From Levilactobacillus brevis ATCC 14869 = DSM 20054 (GTDB lineage Bacteria > Bacillota > Bacilli > Lactobacillales > Lactobacillaceae): 64,000 nucleotides of DNA. Positions 19,664 to 28,551 of the stretch are shown in pieces. A model generated the notes under the pieces. The model was given only the letters and a program-made list of their open reading frames with translations, was not told the DNA's origin and ran no database searches. The DNA lies in NCBI RefSeq assembly GCF_001433855.1, contig NZ_AZCP01000002.1, positions 186,001 to 250,000 on the forward strand, read 5' to 3'. Numbering within the stretch: the first letter of the stretch is position 1; each line of letters starts with the position of its first letter. The position numbers were made by a program, and so were the translations under genes.

Positions 19664-21067
19664 ATGACAAAACGTATTAAAGGTTCTTGTACCACTATTC
19701 TTGTAGGTAAGAAGGCCTCGTTGGACGGCTCCACCATTATTTCTCGAAACGATGATGGTCACGAAGCGCTCGACCCCGAAAAATTCGTCGTCGTTAATCC
19801 TGCCGACCAGCCCACTGATTACCAAGCCGTTATCAGTGGCGTCAACATTAAATTACCTGATAACCCGCTCCGGTATACGTCGATTCCCAACTCTATCTTG
19901 ACAAACGGAATCTGGCCCGCTGCCGGTATTAACAGTGACAATGTAGCCATGTCCGCCACAGAGACCATCACGACGAATGCTCGTGTCTTGGGTATCGATC
20001 CATACGTTGCCGGTGGCATTGGTGAAGAAGACTTGGTCACTCTCGTTCTCCCTTATATTCACAGTGCTCGTGAAGGGGTTGAACGCCTCGGTCAGTTACT
20101 GGCAGAATTTGGGACGTACGAACCCAACGGTATTGCCTTTTCTGATAACAATGAAATCTGGTGGTTGGAAACCATTGGCGGTCATCATTGGGCTGCCAAG
20201 CGGATTCCGGACGACGCTTACGTCGTTGCCCCCAACCGAATGAACATTGACGACTTTGATTTCGCTGCCGATGATACCATGGCCTCCGCTGATTTGGCTG
20301 ACCTCATTGAAACGTATCATTTGAATCCTGATTTCGATCGAATCAACCTCCGCCACATCTTCGGTAGCGCAACGGACAAGGATACCGTCTATAACAATCC
20401 TCGTGCTTGGTTTGGTCAAAAGTACTTTACACCAGACGTTGACCAAGACCCTCAAGGCCAAGACCTGCCCTTCATCTGCCATGCTAACCGCAAGATTTCC
20501 ATTGAAGATGTTAAGTACGTCTTGAGCTCACACTACCAAAACACCCAATACGATGTTTATGGTGATGGGACTGAAAGTGACAAGACCAAGTTCCGGCCAA
20601 TCGGTATCAACCGGAATCACGACGTGCACATCCTCCAAATTCGTAACGATGTCCCCGCCAGCATTGCCGGGATTCACTGGCTAGCCTTTGGCGCGAATAC
20701 GTTCAATACGGTCGTTCCGTTCTACGCGAATGTCGACGACACCCCCGCCGCTTATAAAGATGCTGATGGTACCTTTAATCTGAATCATATGTACTGGTTA
20801 AGCTGCACCACGGCATTACTCGGTGACACGGACTTCGACTTATATGAAGACTTCCGTAATACCTTCGCTTTAGAAGCCATGGGAGCCTACCGGAAGATTC
20901 AAAACGATACTGACGCAGCCATCAAGAACGGCGCCGATGTGTCAATTTTGAAATCTGCTAACGAACAGCTTTCCAATGAATCCTTCACGCGTCAAACCAA
21001 ATTATTGGGTGACATGGTGACCTTTGGTTCTGAACACATGAAGTTACGCTACAATTTAAACGACTAA
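19664..21067 (+). CDS. C69-family dipeptidase
   Basis: This 467-residue cytoplasmic Ntn-type peptidase splits dipeptides. The N-terminal region holds the catalytic Cys9 in GSCTTILVGKKASLDGST. Further conserved segments are EIWWLETIGGHHWAAKRIPDD and YVVAPNRMNID. Unlike some members it keeps a short N-terminal extension before the nucleophile Cys, as PepD proteins of lactobacilli do. AAAGGAG precedes the ATG. The gene has its own promoter and a strong terminator. It fits with the peptide uptake and peptidase genes elsewhere in the window (Opp, PepN, PepX, PepI). Confidence 0.92.
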   Translation: MTKRIKGSCTTILVGKKASLDGSTIISRNDDGHEALDPEKFVVVNPADQPTDYQAVISGVNIKLPDNPLRYTSIPNSILTNGIWPAAGINSDNVAMSATETITTNARVLGIDPYVAGGIGEEDLVTLVLPYIHSAREGVERLGQLLAEFGTYEPNGIAFSDNNEIWWLETIGGHHWAAKRIPDDAYVVAPNRMNIDDFDFAADDTMASADLADLIETYHLNPDFDRINLRHIFGSATDKDTVYNNPRAWFGQKYFTPDVDQDPQGQDLPFICHANRKISIEDVKYVLSSHYQNTQYDVYGDGTESDKTKFRPIGINRNHDVHILQIRNDVPASIAGIHWLAFGANTFNTVVPFYANVDDTPAAYKDADGTFNLNHMYWLSCTTALLGDTDFDLYEDFRNTFALEAMGAYRKIQNDTDAAIKNGADVSILKSANEQLSNESFTRQTKLLGDMVTFGSEHMKLRYNLND

Positions 21068-21090
21068 TGCTCTAGTCAACTCTATTTTAA

Positions 21091-21130
21091 ATACAAAGCG
21101 TCCAGGACTTATGCCCTGGGCGCTTTGTAT
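21091..21130. terminator. Terminator between dipeptidase and permease genes
   Basis: ATACAAAGCG and CCAGG pair with CCTGG and CGCTTTGTAT; T-rich sequence follows on the plus strand. Confidence 0.8.
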
Positions 21131-21157
21131 TTTCGTGTATTTGGTACGTACCTTTTC

Positions 21158-22600
21158 CTAAATCACTAATTTTCCCGCAATGACTAACCCAATCGCCACA
21201 AGTGCACAGATAACGACACTCGCCACGTACAGCCGTTCTAATGGTGACTGGAACCACCGCCGCTCACTTTCTTTGCGCGCCATCAGATATAAAATACTTC
21301 CCGGAATATAGGCAATCGTGCAGAGAATAATATACTTAAAACCGGAAAAATAAATAGCGGTTCCTTCAAATAACAGCGCCCCAATCCCAATGGCTAACTG
21401 CCAACGACTACCGGACTCACGCAAATGTTGCCATGAGTACTTAATCTGGTAGGCCGCCACTAAAATATAACAAATCGTCACGGCCGCCGTACACATCGAA
21501 TAGGCAATTTGATAAGCCTGATCCGTAAAGATCAGCGTGACCAAAAAGAACTGGACCAAGACACTACTGGTAACCAACGAGACCGTGGGCGCTCCCTGCT
21601 TATTTTTTCGACTAAAGACCCGTGGTAATAGTTTCTGGTCAGCCATCAACCGAATCGTTTCCGCCGGTAACATGGTCCATGATAGCCAAGACCCCAACGT
21701 TGAAATGATTAAACCCAGGCTAATCAAGGCCCCACCCCATGGCCCGACCATCTCTTTAAATAGGTAAACCATCGCCGGTTGATGAATAGTTGCTAATGCC
21801 TGGCGACTGAAGTAACCATAGGGCAAGACTGACGCCAAAACATAAATCGTTAATAAACCAACTAAACCAATCAGTGTCGCTTTCCCCGCATCGGCGGTCT
21901 TTTTGGCCCGTGACGACAGCATGGTGGCCCCTTCAATTCCGACAAACACCCACATCATAATAATGAAGCACCGTTTGATTTGGCTCGCAATTGTTTCAGT
22001 CCCTTGTAAATTACTACCAACATTGGTCCAAAAATGAGCCGTAAAAACTTGGCCCTTAAATAGGAAAATGGCAAAAACAATAAAGACAAAGAGTGGAATT
22101 AACTTGCAAACCGTAATCATCGCGTTTAGGAGCGCTGCACTTTCAATCCCATGATTCACTAATAAGGTTAGTAACCACAGGATCACACTGGCAACAATAA
22201 CCGAGGGAATTTGACTGCGGCCATTAAATACCGGGAGAAAATAGCCCACAGCACTCATCATCACCGTCGCAAATGCCACATTTCCCATCCACGCCGAGAT
22301 CCAGTATCCCCACCCACTGATAAAGCCGGTATACTTGCCAAAGCCCTCTTCTGCATAGGAAAAGATTCCCTCCAAGTCTGGCCGCTTGAGGACTAAATTG
22401 TTCAACGATAAGGCTAACATCAAGGTTCCCAACCCCACGATGCCCCAAGCAATCAGCGCGGGACCAGGTGACGCTGCAATCGCCAAATCTGAGGTGAGAG
22501 CAAAAATCCCCCCACCAATCGATGACGTAATAACTGTTGAAATCAGTGCCAACAACCCGAGGCCGTGACTTTTATCAGGTGATGAAGTGGCCTTTTTCAT
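21158..22600 (-). CDS. APC amino-acid antiporter, arginine/ornithine (ArcD) type
   Basis: This 480-residue integral membrane protein has about 12 segments. It starts MKKATSSPDKSHGLGLLALI and has the substrate-binding unwound segment SSIGGGIFALTSD, then EGIFSYAEEGFGKYTGFISGWGYWIS and GIEGATMLSSRAKK. These fit the basic amino-acid/polyamine antiporter branch of the APC family. The frame is open to 22774, but AAAGGA at 22612-22617 and family comparison favour the ATG at 22600. No arginine deiminase genes are nearby, so the exchanged pair is uncertain. Confidence 0.8.
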   Translation of the reverse strand: MKKATSSPDKSHGLGLLALISTVITSSIGGGIFALTSDLAIAASPGPALIAWGIVGLGTLMLALSLNNLVLKRPDLEGIFSYAEEGFGKYTGFISGWGYWISAWMGNVAFATVMMSAVGYFLPVFNGRSQIPSVIVASVILWLLTLLVNHGIESAALLNAMITVCKLIPLFVFIVFAIFLFKGQVFTAHFWTNVGSNLQGTETIASQIKRCFIIMMWVFVGIEGATMLSSRAKKTADAGKATLIGLVGLLTIYVLASVLPYGYFSRQALATIHQPAMVYLFKEMVGPWGGALISLGLIISTLGSWLSWTMLPAETIRLMADQKLLPRVFSRKNKQGAPTVSLVTSSVLVQFFLVTLIFTDQAYQIAYSMCTAAVTICYILVAAYQIKYSWQHLRESGSRWQLAIGIGALLFEGTAIYFSGFKYIILCTIAYIPGSILYLMARKESERRWFQSPLERLYVASVVICALVAIGLVIAGKLVI

Positions 22601-22925
22601 GAGTAAAAGATCCTTTCGAGCAACGTCAATTTTAAAGCGTTTTGGACGATAGACAAGGTGGCAAACAATATAAGCGCTTACATATTCAAATAAAATAACC
22701 ATTGGCACACTACTGCCAGCCAACACATCCGTCAATATGTCAGAATTATACACCCTTACACGATAAATATACATGAACTTTTTCGCATTTTATTGGCCAA
22801 CAAACCATAGCAATCACAACTTATACGCTGATTTTGCACTGAACGAATGTGTATAAAAGAACGACTGGGAATTCAGACTATTTATGCATTTTAACTTTTT
22901 GTTCAGTTTTTCGCAAATGAAACGC
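22601..22925 (-). other. Upstream region of the APC gene
   Basis: No gene is supported here. TATAAT on the minus strand (22745-22750) may start a leader of about 140 bases before the APC gene. I see no riboswitch or recognised motif in it. Confidence 0.35.
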
Positions 22926-22960
22926 AAAAAAAGAACCTAGACCAGCATCTAGGTTCTTCG
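22926..22960 (-). terminator. pepN terminator
   Basis: AAGAACCTAGA pairs with its complement TCTAGGTTCTT around a short loop, and on the minus strand a run of seven Ts follows. It begins about 15 bases past the pepN stop. Confidence 0.85.
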
Positions 22961-22973
22961 TCACTTACGTAAA

Positions 22974-25508
22974 TTATTGGACGACTTGTGCCACCGCAGC
23001 ATTCACTGCGGCTTTTTCATCTTCAACTAAGGCCACGCGACTTGCGATAACCTTGGTATCCATCTTGATTTCACGTCCTAAACCAGGCGTCGGAATCTTT
23101 GGTTCAAAGAATTCCTTGAACTCAGCTAACCGTTCAGGTGTGTGGAAGATCGCCGCAGTTACCGTAATAAATGTGGTGAATTCCATATCACCACCCACAG
23201 TTGCTTCCAACCAATCCCAATCTTGACGGATCCAGTCCCAAGCCGCCTGCTGCCCCTTGGCATTGGCCAAGACACCACGGTACCAAGCCCGTAAGTCCTG
23301 TGGTTTAACCGTGGCCGCGTCTTCAAAGACTGCGATTAACTTCGCAATCAACTTGGCATCTGGTGTGGTCGTCAATGCGGCACACAGATCGGCCTTGTAG
23401 CTGGCATCCGTTGCTTGCCGGTAATCTGTCAGCAACTGATCAAAGACCGTTGCGTCACTGAAGTTCGTGACTTCATTTGCCAAAACATAGTAACGCGTTG
23501 CAGCTGGCAAGCCTGCTAAATTGTCGCGATTGGCTGTGAACAGTTCATGCGCAGCGGCGACTGATTGGGCATTTTTAGCATAGAGGGCCGCGCTTAATAC
23601 ATATGGCCGGGTTAACTGGTCATCATTAGATTCGCCAGCTTTAGGGGTCCACCCCAACCGGTCAACTTGTGCCACACTTAACCGATCAAAGAATTGTTGC
23701 AGTTGCTTTTCGGCATCAGAATCTGGCGTGACGAACTTCTTCAAGTTACCAGCGACCTGATACAACGCATCGTTAACCACCGTAGCTTCACTAGCCGCAA
23801 ATCGTGGCAACAAGGCGACGACATCCGCATAAGAAATCTGCCGCCCTTCAGCCAATAGTCGTTGATCTTGTAGCAATTGGAGTTGATCAATCGCTGTTAA
23901 CTCAGTGATATGATCTAAAATATCTGCTAGTAAGGTATCATCGTACTTCACAATCGCATGTGAATTATTGCCGACATTTAGCCGGAACGGCTGTCCATTA
24001 GCCTGCCGTAAATCCGCATAAGTTCCTAACGTCACTTGTGACGCCGTCAACAATTCTGGGACTTCAGCATAGTTACTGCTCAATGGCACTTGCCATTGAC
24101 GTTTGGCGTCTGTGCCATCGCCAATAAAGAATTGTTGCTGGGTCACTGTCAACTGACCATCGACCACCGCAGCCGTTAAGACTGGGTAACCAGGTTGTTC
24201 CAGCCACGAATTCATTACGCTCTTCAAATCCATATTGGCAGCAGTCCCTAAAGCAGACCACAAGTCAGCCCCAGTTGCATTGCCAAACTTATGGGCGTCG
24301 AAGTAAGCCTTCAGGCCCGTTCGCAGAGCATCATCGCCAATTAAAGCCCGTACCATGACTAACATCCGGGCACCCTTGGCGTAAACAATGGCACTATCAA
24401 AGAGCGCATCAATTTCAGCTGGATCTTCTACTTGCACGTGGACAGATTGTACACCGTCCGTTGCGTCCCGTTGTAAGGCCATCGGGGCTTCAGTTGTTTG
24501 GAAGACTTCCCAAATGTGCCAATCAGGTTCGATGGCATCAATGGCAACGTATTCCATCATGTTGGCAAAACTTTCGTTCAACCAAAGATCATCCCACCAC
24601 TTCATCGTAACCAAATCACCAAACCATTGGTGAGCCAGTTCATGAGCAATGACGGTGGCAACCCGTTGCTTCGTTTCAAACGACGTATTGTCGGGGTCTA
24701 AAACGAGGTAAGCTTCCCGGTAAGTAACCAATCCCCAGTTTTCCATGGCACCAGCGGAAAAGTCAGGTAAGGCTAACTGCCAGGAATGTGGTAGTGGATA
24801 AGGTGTCTGATAGAAGTCTTCGTAAAATTCAATTGAGCGCTTGGCAATGTCTAACGCAAAGTCCAATTCATTGGCTTGATGCGCCTTGGTAGCAAACACC
24901 CCAACCTGAACCCCACTCTTAGTAGTCGTCATCTTACTTTGCAAATCACCAAAGGCAAAGGCAATCAGGTACGTGGACATCTTAACCGTGGTGTCAAAGT
25001 AGTGCACGCCGGCTTCGACCTTGGTCTCAGGCATGTTACTGATAACCGTTTCACCAGGCTGTTCATCGAACTTAATCGCTAGGTCAAAGGTTGCTTTGGC
25101 CTCCGGTTCATCGATACTTGGGAAAGCTTGGCGCGCAGCGGTCGTTTCAAACTGGGTTCCAATGATTTGCTTTTGTTCGCCGTTAACGTCGTAGTAGGAT
25201 GGGTAAATCCCCATCATGCTATCAGTTAATGGCGCCGTGTAATCAATGGCTAACGTCACGTTACCCGTCTGTGGGACCGGAATCCGAATGGCTTCGGCCG
25301 CAGGATCATCCGTAACCGTCACGGCTTTGCCGTCAACCGTTACCTGTTGGATCTTTAAGAACTTCTGGTGAATGCCAATCGTCGTAGCTAAGGCGTCACC
25401 AGTAATCGTCGTCTTCCCGCTAATTTGCTTCGTTTCGCGGTTAATGTCGAGATAAATATCGTAGTGTGCCGGGTGGAACAGGTCATACAAGTGCGTTGAT
25501 TCTGTCAT
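22974..25508 (-). CDS. pepN: Aminopeptidase N (M1 family)
   Basis: This 844-residue zinc metallopeptidase removes N-terminal residues from peptides in the cytoplasm. The exopeptidase motif GAMENWG and the zinc motif HELAHQWFGDL, with the third ligand in NESFANM, are all present, followed by the long helical C-terminal domain. The length is that of lactobacillar PepN. GGAGGGG lies 7 bases before the ATG. It is transcribed alone from a region with TATAAT (25541-25546), next to a very stable hairpin (25550-25605). It acts on peptides imported by Opp. Confidence 0.97.
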   Translation of the reverse strand: MTESTHLYDLFHPAHYDIYLDINRETKQISGKTTITGDALATTIGIHQKFLKIQQVTVDGKAVTVTDDPAAEAIRIPVPQTGNVTLAIDYTAPLTDSMMGIYPSYYDVNGEQKQIIGTQFETTAARQAFPSIDEPEAKATFDLAIKFDEQPGETVISNMPETKVEAGVHYFDTTVKMSTYLIAFAFGDLQSKMTTTKSGVQVGVFATKAHQANELDFALDIAKRSIEFYEDFYQTPYPLPHSWQLALPDFSAGAMENWGLVTYREAYLVLDPDNTSFETKQRVATVIAHELAHQWFGDLVTMKWWDDLWLNESFANMMEYVAIDAIEPDWHIWEVFQTTEAPMALQRDATDGVQSVHVQVEDPAEIDALFDSAIVYAKGARMLVMVRALIGDDALRTGLKAYFDAHKFGNATGADLWSALGTAANMDLKSVMNSWLEQPGYPVLTAAVVDGQLTVTQQQFFIGDGTDAKRQWQVPLSSNYAEVPELLTASQVTLGTYADLRQANGQPFRLNVGNNSHAIVKYDDTLLADILDHITELTAIDQLQLLQDQRLLAEGRQISYADVVALLPRFAASEATVVNDALYQVAGNLKKFVTPDSDAEKQLQQFFDRLSVAQVDRLGWTPKAGESNDDQLTRPYVLSAALYAKNAQSVAAAHELFTANRDNLAGLPAATRYYVLANEVTNFSDATVFDQLLTDYRQATDASYKADLCAALTTTPDAKLIAKLIAVFEDAATVKPQDLRAWYRGVLANAKGQQAAWDWIRQDWDWLEATVGGDMEFTTFITVTAAIFHTPERLAEFKEFFEPKIPTPGLGREIKMDTKVIASRVALVEDEKAAVNAAVAQVVQ

Positions 25509-25549
25509 GAGTTCCCCTCCAGATTAAATAGAATATCTACATTATACGA

Positions 25550-25605
25550 CAAACTAGGGTAAATATGAGAATGGTTTGCCATTTTCTCATATTTACCCTA
25601 GTTTG
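25550..25605. repeat. Perfect 22-bp hairpin upstream of pepN
   Basis: The left arm begins CAAACTAGGGTAAATATGAG and pairs over 22 bases with the right arm around a 12-base loop. It lies between the IscA-like gene and the pepN -10 box. It is probably a terminator for the IscA-like gene, although no T run follows. A hairpin with related outer arms (CTAGGGTA...TACCCTAG) ends helD at 35251-35291. Confidence 0.7.
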
Positions 25606-25665
25606 GCAGCTTATTTTAAAAACTGTATCATTATTCTCACTCTATGGAGAGTATCAACAAGACTT

Positions 25666-26064
25666 TTAACACCCACCATTACTTAGCTTAACCCCAGCCT
25701 GAAAAGCGGCCAGAACATCGGCCCCCTTAACCAGCTGAACAGTGCCATCCAGCATCATGTGGGCATCATCAGTAATGGCAATGCTTCTGTGACGATAGTC
25801 TAATTTTAACCCCGTTCCACAGAAAACCAGATCATAGTTAGAGGTCCAGAGCCGGACACCTTGCGCATTCGTCAGCAAAATGGGGTAGTCAGCGTCTGGC
25901 TCATCAACGTCAATGATGCTAAAGTTCGTGCCAATACTACAAGCACCGCCCTGTAGCGAGTACTTGCCGCCACCATCATCCACTAATAAAATCAGGTTGT
26001 GGTCCGTCAGGTGTTTTTGCTGAAGATAGTGGTAGAAATCGGGTGTTAGGGTAATTTCGGGCAT
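25666..26064 (-). CDS. IscA/HesB-like iron-sulphur biosynthesis family protein
   Basis: This 132-residue protein contains LILLVDDGGGKYSLQGGACSIGTNF and GLKLDYRHRSIAI, a pattern found in small firmicute proteins annotated as the iron-sulphur cluster biosynthesis family. The three cysteines expected of IscA are not at canonical spacing; one Cys lies in GGACSIG, one in VFCGTG, and one is the C-terminal residue in SNGGC. So iron-sulphur function is uncertain. GGAGG stands 8 bases before the ATG. A near-perfect palindrome (26090-26120) lies just upstream. It is a single gene between pepN and the alpha-galactosidase gene. Confidence 0.6.
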   Translation of the reverse strand: MPEITLTPDFYHYLQQKHLTDHNLILLVDDGGGKYSLQGGACSIGTNFSIIDVDEPDADYPILLTNAQGVRLWTSNYDLVFCGTGLKLDYRHRSIAITDDAHMMLDGTVQLVKGADVLAAFQAGVKLSNGGC

Positions 26065-26089
26065 AGTGGGAACCTCCTCGGGGTTAGCT

Positions 26090-26120
26090 GTGATATTCTT
26101 ACTAATTGTAAGGATATCAC
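26090..26120. repeat. Palindrome before the IscA-like gene
   Basis: GTGATATTCTTAC and GTAAGGATATCAC are 13-base arms with one G-U-type mismatch around loop TAATT. There is no T run on either strand, so an operator is more likely than a terminator. Confidence 0.55.
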
Positions 26121-26139
26121 ATTTTCAATAAATTCTCGC

Positions 26140-28353
26140 CTAAATTGCCGTCACCACAAACAACTGGGCATAAAAGTCTTTAGACTCTTGGCCGTCCGCC
26201 AAAATGGTTGGGACAAAATAACCAGCATTCATTAATTCATCCCCATAATAGGTTGATGGGTCATCATTAATTTGATAGCGCTGATTAGGACGTAATCCCT
26301 TGAAATAGAAGCGGGTATAAGGCGCATTGGGATGATTCAACAGTTGGTACCGGGCGGCAATCGCTTGTTTCTGGTCGTCACTCACAACCTGCCAACTAGT
26401 GACATTGCCGTCCCCCACAAAGGGACTGTCGATTCGGTAAAACTTTCCAAATTGGAAAAGCTGGCGATAACGTTTATAAAAGGCCACTTGTTTTTTGACT
26501 TGGTCCAATTCCGTTGGCGCCATCTTGGTAATATCGAGTTCATACCCCAAATCACCGAAGAACGCTACGGCCCCTCTGGTCTTTAGCGACGTGATCCGCC
26601 CCATCTGGTCATTTGGAACCGCAGAGACGTGGGCTCCCATCATGGCTTGTGGATACCCATAGGACGTCCCGAATTGAATCAGCAGGCGTTCTGCCGCATC
26701 AGTATCATCACTCGTCCACGCTTGCGGCGCATAATACATCATCCCCAGATCGAACCGGCCCCCACCGGACGCACAGGATTCAAACAAAACATTCGGATAG
26801 GCCTGCGTTAGTCGAGCATACAACTGATAAACGCCTAGAATATATCGATGCGGCAGTTCTAATTGCTGGTCATTAGTTAACCTTGAACTAAACATTTCCG
26901 TCGCATAGCGGTTCATATCCCACTTGATGTAGTCCAAGTTCGCCGATTCAATCATCTGACTCATCAGCTTAAATAGGTAATCGACCACTTCTGGCCGCGC
27001 CATATCCAAAACGAACTGGTGGCGACCAGGCGTTGGCGTCGATTTGGGTGCATGAATCAACCAGTCGGGATGCTGTTGGTAAAGGTCACTATCAACAGAA
27101 ACCATTTCCGGTTCAAACCACAAACCAAACTTCATCCCTTGCTGATGAACTGCTTGACTGAAGTGTTCGATGCCATCCGGAAACTTCCTCTGATCGACAA
27201 ACCAGTCCCCTAAGGAGGTGGTGTCGTCATCCCGGTGGCCAAACCAGCCATCATCCAGCACAAACATCTCAATTCCCAGTCGCTTAGCTTGGTTAACAAT
27301 CGTCATCAACTTCGCTTCGTTAAAGTCAAAGTAGGTGGCCTCCCAATTATTAATCAGCACCGGCCGTTCCTCATGAGCAAATCGCGGATTAACCAAATGC
27401 TGCTGATAAAAACTAGCCATCTGCTGTGACAGTTGGTTCATTCCGGCTGAGGTATAACTCAAAATTGCCTCGGGAGTCTGAAATGTCGCTTGCGGGGCCA
27501 GATTCCAACCAAATTCGTCTGGATTGATTCCGGTCAGAATCCGGCTGGTACTGTATTGGTCAACTTCAATGGCATCCAAAAAATTACCGGAATAAACTAA
27601 ATTGAAGCCAAAGACCGCCCCTTGCTCGTCGGTCGTCTGTGGTCGGGCCAACATCATGAAGGGGTTTTGTTGGTGACTTGAGGCCATCCGTAGGCTACTA
27701 ATACTCTGCATTCCCGGTCGTAATGGCTGACGATACAGATGCCGTTCACGCGCCCACGTACCAGAGAATTGGATCAGGTCATAATTGGCATCCGGTAAAT
27801 CTAATTGAGAACTGAGCGCCCGATTCAGAACTAATTTTTCGGAACTTGGATTGGTAAACTTCGTACTTTTTACAATGACATCTTGGTGTGGAAAAATACT
27901 ATAATTAAGGTCAAGTGCCAACCCGGTAATCCGATCGTTAAAGGACACGACTAATGTTTGGGCATCGTCATCGGTATCATCAAACGTTGATGGCAAGTTG
28001 GCTAATCGCTGTTTCCCTGTTAGTAGTTGGTAATGATCATAAGTCAACTCGGTAATCCGACTCCCATTTGCTTGGGTCACTTGAAAAGCCGGTTGCCGGA
28101 AATCGCCCTTGCCCAGGCTCGCATACTCGGCCTTGATCGTGGCTGGCTGAAAATTCGGGTTTTCTTCGTTCAATGACGGTGTCGCATCACGCCATTCCTG
28201 TGACATGAGATTTTGATAGGTCGGTTGCACGTGGATTCTTGGTCCATAATAAATCTGACCGGCCTCGCCATTTTTCATAATTTGAAAAATATAACTCGTG
28301 TGATCGGTTTGTAGATGAAACGTAAGATTAGCTTCATTGACATGGATTGACAT
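26140..28353 (-). CDS. GH36 alpha-galactosidase
   Basis: This 737-residue cytoplasmic enzyme hydrolyses alpha-1,6-galactosides such as melibiose and raffinose-type sugars. The N-terminal beta-supersandwich is followed by the barrel motifs FVLDDGWFGHRDDD, the nucleophile D479 in YIKWDMNRY, ESCASGGGRFD and the acid/base D549 in AWTSDDTDA. The frame is open to 28425, but AAAGGAATC before 28353 gives the start. A cre-like site lies at 28377-28390. No transporter or other melibiose gene is beside it, so its substrate must enter by a carrier encoded elsewhere. Gene names in use are melA, agaA or rafA. Confidence 0.95.
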   Translation of the reverse strand: MSIHVNEANLTFHLQTDHTSYIFQIMKNGEAGQIYYGPRIHVQPTYQNLMSQEWRDATPSLNEENPNFQPATIKAEYASLGKGDFRQPAFQVTQANGSRITELTYDHYQLLTGKQRLANLPSTFDDTDDDAQTLVVSFNDRITGLALDLNYSIFPHQDVIVKSTKFTNPSSEKLVLNRALSSQLDLPDANYDLIQFSGTWARERHLYRQPLRPGMQSISSLRMASSHQQNPFMMLARPQTTDEQGAVFGFNLVYSGNFLDAIEVDQYSTSRILTGINPDEFGWNLAPQATFQTPEAILSYTSAGMNQLSQQMASFYQQHLVNPRFAHEERPVLINNWEATYFDFNEAKLMTIVNQAKRLGIEMFVLDDGWFGHRDDDTTSLGDWFVDQRKFPDGIEHFSQAVHQQGMKFGLWFEPEMVSVDSDLYQQHPDWLIHAPKSTPTPGRHQFVLDMARPEVVDYLFKLMSQMIESANLDYIKWDMNRYATEMFSSRLTNDQQLELPHRYILGVYQLYARLTQAYPNVLFESCASGGGRFDLGMMYYAPQAWTSDDTDAAERLLIQFGTSYGYPQAMMGAHVSAVPNDQMGRITSLKTRGAVAFFGDLGYELDITKMAPTELDQVKKQVAFYKRYRQLFQFGKFYRIDSPFVGDGNVTSWQVVSDDQKQAIAARYQLLNHPNAPYTRFYFKGLRPNQRYQINDDPSTYYGDELMNAGYFVPTILADGQESKDFYAQLFVVTAI

Positions 28354-28376
28354 AGCATCGATTCCTTTCAAAAAAA

Positions 28377-28390
28377 TGATAGCGATTACA
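28377..28390. promoter_or_regulatory. cre site (CcpA) of the alpha-galactosidase gene
   Basis: TGATAGCGATTACA matches the cre consensus at 13 of 14 positions, 24 bases upstream of the ATG and downstream of a TATGAT -10 candidate (28397-28402). Roadblock-type repression is plausible. Confidence 0.7.
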
Positions 28391-28477
28391 TTGTTTATCA
28401 TACAACAGTTGCGTTCAGGATTCATCGGGATAGCTCAACTGTTGGCATTTGCGCAATTGGTTAAAATCCCAAACCAC

Positions 28478-28517
28478 AAAAAAGCTGACAACTTACAACT
28501 TCGCTGTCAGCTTTTTC
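28478..28517 (-). terminator. Terminator of the surface-protein gene
   Basis: AAAAAGCTGACA pairs with TGTCAGCTTTTT around a 14-base loop, with T runs on both strands. Confidence 0.85.
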
Positions 28518-28551
28518 AAATGATTTATTAGCCTAGTCCCAAGTGATGAGA

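Noticed and set aside
22601-22774. 58-codon N-terminal extension of the APC antiporter
   Set aside because: The family starts close to MKKATSS, and AAAGGA precedes the ATG at 22600. The upstream part includes promoter-like sequence.
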